DNA of 64,000 nucleotides from Nitrosospira sp. Is2 (GTDB lineage Bacteria > Pseudomonadota > Gammaproteobacteria > Burkholderiales > Nitrosomonadaceae), in NCBI RefSeq assembly GCF_033095785.1, contig NZ_CP137134.1:248001-312000 (forward strand). The letters are read 5' to 3'. How positions within the stretch are numbered: position 1 is the first letter of the stretch; each line of letters begins with the position of its first letter. Position numbers and translations under genes: made by a program. Of this stretch, positions 58,770-64,000 are shown one piece after another. Below the pieces are notes generated by a model that saw only the letters and a list, made by a program, of their open reading frames with translations, made no database searches and was not told where the DNA came from.

Positions 58770-61075
58770 TGTCCCGGACAGATATCGGCCGGGCCATCAA
58801 TGCACTGATGGCTATCCCCTCTGATTTACCCTACCCGGAGTGGTTTAAGGCCGGGTGTGGCGCTATAGCTGCAGGTCTTTCGATAGACGATATCGACGCC
58901 TGGAGCTCAACTGGTAGCAATTACAAAGGCCGGCCGGATGTTGAGAAGACATTCCGTAACATTACGCCAGAGGGGGGAATAACACGTGCTACCTTGATTC
59001 ACATGGCCCAGCAGTACGACTATACGGTGGTAGGAAACCGCCGCTCCTCGCCTCATCCGCGTACTCCTAAAAAACCTCGTTTTACACGCCCAATTCCCAG
59101 TAGTTCTGAAATCCTTGCCGAGGTTGTTGAGAATTGCGAACCAGCAAGCGCGGCACAACCCTACATCGAGAAGAAGAAAGGGTTGCCTGGGTTGTTTGTT
59201 TATAAGGGGACTAAAACAATCCACGGCTATGACTGCAACGGCGCACTCGTGCTGCTCCTAAGCGATCTTGACCGTAACGTGGTAGGAGCACAATTTATCC
59301 CTCTCGAAGGAAAAAAGGTCTATCCGCTCGGAACTAAGCTGCCAGCAGAAGCTTGCCTTGTTATAGGCGGGGAACTGCGGGAAGGCGGTACAGCGTATAT
59401 CGTTGAGGGCATCGGGCAGGCCTGGACCGTGCATCAAGCTACCGGTGCACTTGCAGTTGTTTGCTTTGGGAAAGGGCGAATGGCAGGGGTCGCCAAAGCA
59501 ATACACGCTAGATACCCTAATCTTCGGCTCATCATTGTTCCAGACGGAAACGGCCAAACCGAGGCCGCAAAAATCGCGCTTGCCGTGGGCGGAGTATTTG
59601 TTGAGGTGCCTTCTGGTTGGCCGGCCAACTACGATATCAACGATTTTCACAAAGAAACAGGCAGTCTTAAAGCTGTCGAATCGATGCTTAAATCTGCTAA
59701 AGCACCAGGGGTGGCAGATCAGAACACCATCGGTCTCGAAAGAGGCAATACGCTTAACGATTCAGGAAACGCTGCTCGATTGGTAACGCAGTTTGGGCAC
59801 GACATACGATGGCTCCCCCATATCAGGAAATGGATGATTCGCAACGGACAATACTGGGAAATTAACGAAGATGGGGCTATTGAGCGGTTCGCCACAGCCA
59901 CTGCTGCATCCATCTACGAGGAAGCGAGAAAGGAGCGGGACGCGGATAAAGCTAGAAACATCGGTAAATGGGCAGGCTCTTCCCTTTCCCAACCAAGGCT
60001 AAAAGCAATGATTGAGCTCGCAAAATCCGAACTCAACATGTCGGTACCGATGTCGGCACTTGATCAAAACGGCATGCTGCTCGGTACTCCATCCGGAGTT
60101 GTCGACCTGAAAACCGGAAAGCTGTGTGAGGCAACTCCGCTAGATTACATCACGAAGATAACTGGCGCCCCCTATGTACCCGGCGCTACATGCCCAAATT
60201 GGAAGAAATTCATTGACAGGTCTTTTTCTGGCAATCAAGCCGTCATTAAATTGGTTCAGCGGGCTGTCGGTTATAGCCTGACCGGTACGACCATTGAGCA
60301 GCTCATGTTTTTTATTTACGGCGGCGGCTGTAATGGGAAAAGCGTGTTTTTGGAAACGCTCCGTGTCGTGTTTGGCAGCTATGCAATGCAAGCCCAGGCG
60401 GAAATGTTGATGCAGAGCAAAGGGGAGCGCGCCAGCAACGACATCGCACGTTTACGGGGAGCACGAATGGTCTCTGCAATAGAAATTGAGGACGGATGCC
60501 GATTATCTGAAGCGTTGGTCAAGCAGCTAACAGGAGGCGATCAAATAGCGGCCCGCTTCCTCTTTGGGGAGTATTTTGAATACAAGCCGGCGTTCAAGAT
60601 TTGGCTGGCGGCAAACCACAAGCCCATCATTCGAGGAGATGATCGGGCGATATGGCGTCGCATATGCTTGATACCCTTTTTAGTCACTATTCCCGAGCAA
60701 GAACTGGACAAACAGTTATCGTCCAAACTCGCAGCTGAAGCTCCCGGGATTCTGCAGTGGGCTATAGAAGGCTGTCTGGAATGGCAAGGCATCGAATTGA
60801 GCCTGCCGCCTGAAATAATTGAGGCTGTTGATCAATATAGGTCCGACATGAATGTTTTCCACCGGTGGCTTGATGAGCGGTGCGAAAAAGGACCGGGGAA
60901 ATCGATAGGTGCTGAAGCGGCATTTAAAAGCCAATGTGAGTGGGCCGAACAGAACGGCTTTACCGCTTTAACCAACCGAAAATTTGCCGATAAATTGCTT
61001 GAGCATGGCTTTGCCAAAAAAAGGGGAAACGTTGGTTACAAATATCTGGGCCTGACGTTATTGAGAAAATCTTAG
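58769..61075 (+). CDS. Phage/plasmid primase-helicase, P4 family
   Basis: 768 residues. N-terminal primase-C-terminal-like domain (YPEWFKAGCGAIAAGLSIDDIDAWSSTG, TRATLIHMAQQ), a TOPRIM-like primase domain at about 185-290 (AYIVEGIGQAWTVHQATG, LRLIIVPDGNGQTEAAKIA), then a D5-type SF3 helicase with Walker A FIYGGGCNGKSVFLETL, Walker B-like MVSAIEIEDGCRLSEALVKQLTGGD, and the sensor KIWLAANHKPIIRGDDRAIWRRICLIPF. It would start and unwind replication of the element, as the alpha protein does for P4. Confidence 0.94.
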   Translation: MSRTDIGRAINALMAIPSDLPYPEWFKAGCGAIAAGLSIDDIDAWSSTGSNYKGRPDVEKTFRNITPEGGITRATLIHMAQQYDYTVVGNRRSSPHPRTPKKPRFTRPIPSSSEILAEVVENCEPASAAQPYIEKKKGLPGLFVYKGTKTIHGYDCNGALVLLLSDLDRNVVGAQFIPLEGKKVYPLGTKLPAEACLVIGGELREGGTAYIVEGIGQAWTVHQATGALAVVCFGKGRMAGVAKAIHARYPNLRLIIVPDGNGQTEAAKIALAVGGVFVEVPSGWPANYDINDFHKETGSLKAVESMLKSAKAPGVADQNTIGLERGNTLNDSGNAARLVTQFGHDIRWLPHIRKWMIRNGQYWEINEDGAIERFATATAASIYEEARKERDADKARNIGKWAGSSLSQPRLKAMIELAKSELNMSVPMSALDQNGMLLGTPSGVVDLKTGKLCEATPLDYITKITGAPYVPGATCPNWKKFIDRSFSGNQAVIKLVQRAVGYSLTGTTIEQLMFFIYGGGCNGKSVFLETLRVVFGSYAMQAQAEMLMQSKGERASNDIARLRGARMVSAIEIEDGCRLSEALVKQLTGGDQIAARFLFGEYFEYKPAFKIWLAANHKPIIRGDDRAIWRRICLIPFLVTIPEQELDKQLSSKLAAEAPGILQWAIEGCLEWQGIELSLPPEIIEAVDQYRSDMNVFHRWLDERCEKGPGKSIGAEAAFKSQCEWAEQNGFTALTNRKFADKLLEHGFAKKRGNVGYKYLGLTLLRKS

Positions 61076-61076
61076 T

Positions 61077-61180
61077 GTGCACTTTGTGCACCCTGTGCAC
61101 CTTTTTTAACAGAGTCTCTCTATTAAATTAAAAAATAAGAAACTTTACAGAAAAGGGTTCACAAGGTGCACGGGGTGCAC
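61077..61180. repeat. Two phased GTGCAC iteron triplets in inverted order
   Basis: GTGCAC occurs at 61077, 61086 and 61095, and GTTCAC/GTGCAC/GTGCAC at 61157, 61166 and 61175, each set with exact 9-bp spacing. The two sets form a long imperfect inverted repeat about 55 bp apart, separated by an AT-rich stretch. This is an origin-like arrangement directly after the primase gene. Confidence 0.75.
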
Positions 61181-61304
61181 AAAAGCAAGACTTAAAATTC
61201 TTTAAAGGGAAGTTTGAGGGGAGGTTTGGGAGGAATATTGTGGGGAAGAAACGTGGAGAAGTTAAACAGAAATCACTCAAAATGAAACTTGGGAGATATG
61301 GAAA

Positions 61305-61655
61305 ATGAAAAAACTAACCGCTTTGTTAGCCCTTATTAAAGGGAAAAGAGCCGTAAAAAAAGCCCGTCTTGCGACCACAGCTGATCGTAAACGTAAGACC
61401 ATGGCTTGCGTCGACACAGAATTCTTTAGGGCCATCCACGAGTTCGTCTTCTCAGCAGAAGAACTTCTCCATTGTGACTGGGAACGAACCCAACATGAAA
61501 TGGTTGCTCTCCAAGCTCCTGACACGCTTCTTGAGCCAAATGGTCAGATCTTTAGCGGATACCACGCGGATTTTCTGAAGTCTCTTGAGGTCCTGAAAGA
61601 ACAGCTTTACAAAAAGCAGATTAGAGTCGTCATTGGTGGTCCCGAAGATAGATGA
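61305..61655 (+). CDS. Hypothetical protein of the integrative element
   Basis: 116 residues, basic N-terminus (MKKLTALLALIKGKRAVKKARLATTADRKRKT) followed by an acidic/helical part (FFRAIHEFVFSAEELLHCDWERTQHEM). Not recognised. GGGAGATATGGAAA precedes the ATG. Lies after the iteron region on the same strand as the primase. Confidence 0.55.
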   Translation: MKKLTALLALIKGKRAVKKARLATTADRKRKTMACVDTEFFRAIHEFVFSAEELLHCDWERTQHEMVALQAPDTLLEPNGQIFSGYHADFLKSLEVLKEQLYKKQIRVVIGGPEDR

Positions 61656-61713
61656 AACCTGCGACGAGGGGATATTTAGCCTTATTAATGCGAAAAAATC
61701 ATGAAAACGGGAT

Positions 61714-62241
61714 ATGGCGGGTAATATTTTTTCAGGACATTATGGCCGTCGAAGCAGCGGCTCTTATCTCGATCAAATGCCAAGATTATTGGCAGCCCAG
61801 GCTGCAAGCAGCTTGTCCAAAGCCGAGTCCTGCAGCCTGTTCGTTCCCTTCGATGGATTAGTGCATCAGGTAGCGGTAATGCAAGTTCGCGTCGGAGCTG
61901 CGACTCAATACCGTTTTGTCTGCAGACAATGCGGTAGCCGTTGTCGAATTCTGTACTTGAGCGCTGACCCGAGATGTAGGCGCTGCACTGGAGCGCGCTA
62001 TCGTTCTCAAAGCGAGTCCTCGGCAACCAGACTGCAGCGCCGCGCGTATAAAATCTTGAAAGCGGTAAAACTGGGCTCTATGGATCCTCAGCAAAAAATG
62101 CCAGGGCGACATCTGAGTACTCAATGTCGGGTACCGAAAGCCGCTGAACGTGCGGTTGAGATCATTGTGGAACGTAACGACCGGATAATGGAGCTTTTAA
62201 GTCGCAATCAATTACCGACGAACCTAAAGACTAAAACTTAG
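61714..62241 (+). CDS. Zinc-ribbon-type hypothetical protein
   Basis: 175 residues. The middle carries a four-cysteine zinc ribbon (FVCRQCGSRCRILYLSADPRCRRCTGARYRSQSESS) followed by a basic region (ATRLQRRAYKILKAVKLG), as in small phage/element proteins of unknown role that may bind nucleic acid. The N-terminal 65 residues are not recognised; the start is not certain. Confidence 0.6.
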   Translation: MAGNIFSGHYGRRSSGSYLDQMPRLLAAQAASSLSKAESCSLFVPFDGLVHQVAVMQVRVGAATQYRFVCRQCGSRCRILYLSADPRCRRCTGARYRSQSESSATRLQRRAYKILKAVKLGSMDPQQKMPGRHLSTQCRVPKAAERAVEIIVERNDRIMELLSRNQLPTNLKTKT

Positions 62242-62933
62242 ATGGTGTTACGGCATTGCTTGATCTATATACAGAAGAGGTAGTGGTTGTTAGCCGATTA
62301 AAATAGCTGCCGAATGCTATTCGAATAGAGCAACAACTAAGAATGGGTGAAGGGAAGAATGACAATAAGTAACTGGATGACCCGCGCGACGGCCAGATGC
62401 ACCTCAGAAGCCGGCTCCTGAGTCCCCCGCTAAACGTCCGAGACGTTTCGCGGAAGTCTGGCGAAACTATAGCAGGATGAGTGAGCAAAAAACCTAGCTG
62501 ATGAGAGCCTATGAGAAATATGAGGGGAGGAGTGGCGCGGGCACTAGGACGGGCACTGCCAGCGATTATGGAGAGAATTAGTCCCTTCCCCACTCCTGTG
62601 GAAGCATAACCCGATGAGCCGCATAGAGACAAGAATTTTCACGTGCGCGGCGGATCAACACAACTGCAACAATAAAGCCTCGGGACAGGATTCAGACCAA
62701 TACTTCGCCGAACCATCAGCTCCTTCCCTGAAGCTAGAAACGTAAGGTGAAATGCTGGACTTTAGTCCAATAGCATCTGCTATTACGGTTGCGTACGATA
62801 CGGCGTCCTTTGCTAGTTCCTCTCGATCGAAAGAAATATCTAGAGCTTCACGTTCTAGAGTTGAGTAAATGCTATCAGAGAGAGCGGAACGCGGGCAAAT
62901 CGGATATAGCTCATATTTTTCTATTTTTACCAG
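62242..62933. other. Intergenic region inside the element
   Basis: About 0.7 kb. A minus-strand open frame at 62231-62632 (Ser/Arg-rich) has no sign of being a real gene. Nothing else recognised. Confidence 0.45.
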
Positions 62934-63803
62934 ATGCTCATGTCTCAGAGATTCGTCGCGATCGACTTTGAAACAGCCAATGCTGACCTTGCAAGTATTT
63001 GTCAGGTAGGCATAGCTACTTTCGAGGATGGAAAGCTTATTGAGACCTGGGAGTCGCTAATCAATCCATTGGGTTATTTTGATTGGTCTAATGTTGCGGT
63101 CCACGGGATTGATGAAAAAGATGTAATTGGTGCGCCAACGTTCCCCCAGGTAGTTAGCGAAATATTGCATCGATTAGAAAATAGCGTTGTTGTGAGCCAC
63201 ACGTCTTTTGACCGCACGGCTCTGTCTCAAGCTATTGCGAGACACAACCTTGCTGAAGTCACGTGCCAATGGCTAGATACCGCCCGTGTAGTACGACGAG
63301 CGTGGGGTCAGTGGTCGCATCGAGGATATGGGCTGACCAACGTATGCAGGGAGCTAGGGATAGCTTTCAATGCACACAACGCCCTTGAGGATGCTCGAGC
63401 TGCTGGGGAAGTCCTTCTTCAAGCATTCGGGGCAACAGGGATGGGCCTTGAGGAGTGGATGATAAGAGCACGGCAGCCTATTAACCCTGAGTCTTATGAA
63501 CCGATAGCAAGGGAAGGGAATCTCGAGGGCGCATTATTTGGACACGAAATCGTGTTTACCGGAGCGCTAATTGTAACCCGACAGGAAGCTGCAGTTCTTG
63601 CCGCTGAGGCGGGTTGCACCGTTGCAGCGGACGTTAGAAAGACAACAACTCTGCTTGTTGTAGGCGACCAGGATATCGACAAACTTGCTGGGAACGACAA
63701 GAGCAGCAAACATAGGAAAGCTGAAAAACTGATATCTAAGGGCCAGAAAATCCGCATTTTAAGGGAAGGTGACTTCCTTCACATCGTGGGGCTTGAAAGC
63801 TGA
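62934..63803 (+). CDS. DnaQ-like 3'-5' exonuclease with BRCT domain
   Basis: 289 residues. Residues about 5-170 form a DEDDh exonuclease: FVAIDFETANADLASICQVG (Asp, Glu), VVSHTSFDRTALS (Asp) and HNALEDARAAGEVLL (His, Asp). Residues 205-289 resemble a BRCT domain (FGHEIVFTGALIVTRQEAAVLAAEAGCTVAADVRKTTTLLVVGD), as at the end of DNA ligase. Such fusions are known and may serve repair or proofreading. Start may be the ATG two codons later (62940). Right-most complete gene in view. Confidence 0.9.
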   Translation: MLMSQRFVAIDFETANADLASICQVGIATFEDGKLIETWESLINPLGYFDWSNVAVHGIDEKDVIGAPTFPQVVSEILHRLENSVVVSHTSFDRTALSQAIARHNLAEVTCQWLDTARVVRRAWGQWSHRGYGLTNVCRELGIAFNAHNALEDARAAGEVLLQAFGATGMGLEEWMIRARQPINPESYEPIAREGNLEGALFGHEIVFTGALIVTRQEAAVLAAEAGCTVAADVRKTTTLLVVGDQDIDKLAGNDKSSKHRKAEKLISKGQKIRILREGDFLHIVGLES

Positions 63804-63834
63804 GCTCAGTCTCGTTTTATTTTATATTACCGTT

Positions 63835-64000
63835 ATGCTAACCAGCTTGCCTCAAGCACATACAATCCGCCATCTACTGGAGAATCTGGAATTCAAAATA
63901 GTTCTGGAGTCCCCCGACAACGACTATCGTATTGAATACTTCACGACATCCCTTAAAGACCGCGTGACCCGTGAGTCGAAATTTACTCGAACCTATCATC
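63835..64000 (+). CDS. Partial hypothetical gene at the window end
   Basis: An open frame from ATG 63835 to the end of the window, 55 codons with no stop (MLTSLPQAHTIRHLLENLEFKIVLESP...). Starts 32 bp after the exonuclease stop on the same strand. No family recognised from this part. Confidence 0.4.
   Translation, partial: MLTSLPQAHTIRHLLENLEFKIVLESPDNDYRIEYFTTSLKDRVTRESKFTRTYH

Noticed and set aside
62231..62632. 133-codon minus-strand frame
   Set aside because: Ser/Arg-rich, no domain, and opposite to all neighbours of the element.

Overview
The window looks like a chromosomal segment of a betaproteobacterium, probably of the Nitrosomonadales / Nitrosospira type. This rests on gene content (CNP1-like lipoprotein, QueH, MetR-MetE pair, NuoCD fusion, DUF3330 protein); no rRNA or other taxonomic marker is present, so it is an inference. 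Core genes alternate with patches of gene relics and with mobile DNA at the right end.

Layout. (1) 1-9484, minus strand: a TonB-dependent receptor followed by MoeZ-like E1/rhodanese, JAMM protease, a secreted His-tailed protein, a ThiS/MoaD-like sulfur carrier with an 11-residue tail after GlyGly, a CaiB-type CoA transferase, an acyl/aryl adenylating ligase and an acyl-CoA dehydrogenase that runs off the window. The last four are joined by 4-bp stop/start overlaps. This set resembles thiocarboxylate metallophore pathways (thioquinolobactin, pyridine-dithiocarboxylate) and is the best candidate for an undescribed system. (2) 9.5-18 kb: three tandem 17-bp repeats, GIY-YIG protein, an unknown 336-aa protein, CNP1-like lipoprotein, DUF2127 membrane protein, queH, metR and divergent metE. 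(3) 18-28.3 kb: RecQ helicase, an IS481 relic, a DsbA-NhaA fusion with a zinc-finger protein and a CNMP-binding/TrxR-like flavoprotein, two VOC proteins (one frameshifted), and an MFS exporter. (4) 28.3-36.5 kb: alcohol dehydrogenase, an AT-rich SDR/GlcG pair, relics of a serine recombinase, GST, GGDEF and RES genes, a second copy of the secreted His-tailed protein with a CsoR-like operator and the same 17-bp repeats, and a PAS-PAS hybrid histidine kinase. (5) 36.6-51.8 kb: a complete NDH-1 operon nuoA-B-CD-E-F-G-H-I-J-K-L-M-N with a MITE-like insertion between nuoB and nuoCD and a 72-bp in-frame duplication in nuoL. (6) 51.9-64 kb: an integrase relic, two 48-bp copies of a tRNA-Asn 3' end (att sites) bounding a 2.9-kb island with an HNH endonuclease, then a second island with intact integrase, HTH protein, P4-type primase/helicase, striking iteron-like repeats, and an exonuclease-BRCT protein, continuing past the window.

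How the genes work together: the first cluster plausibly activates a carboxylic acid as adenylate/CoA ester, delivers sulfur through the carrier protein, and imports the metal complex by the receptor. The shared 17-bp repeats link it to the distant secreted-protein paralogue. The nuo operon supplies respiratory complex I. The right-end islands are satellite-like elements that encode their own integration and replication functions but no capsid genes in view.
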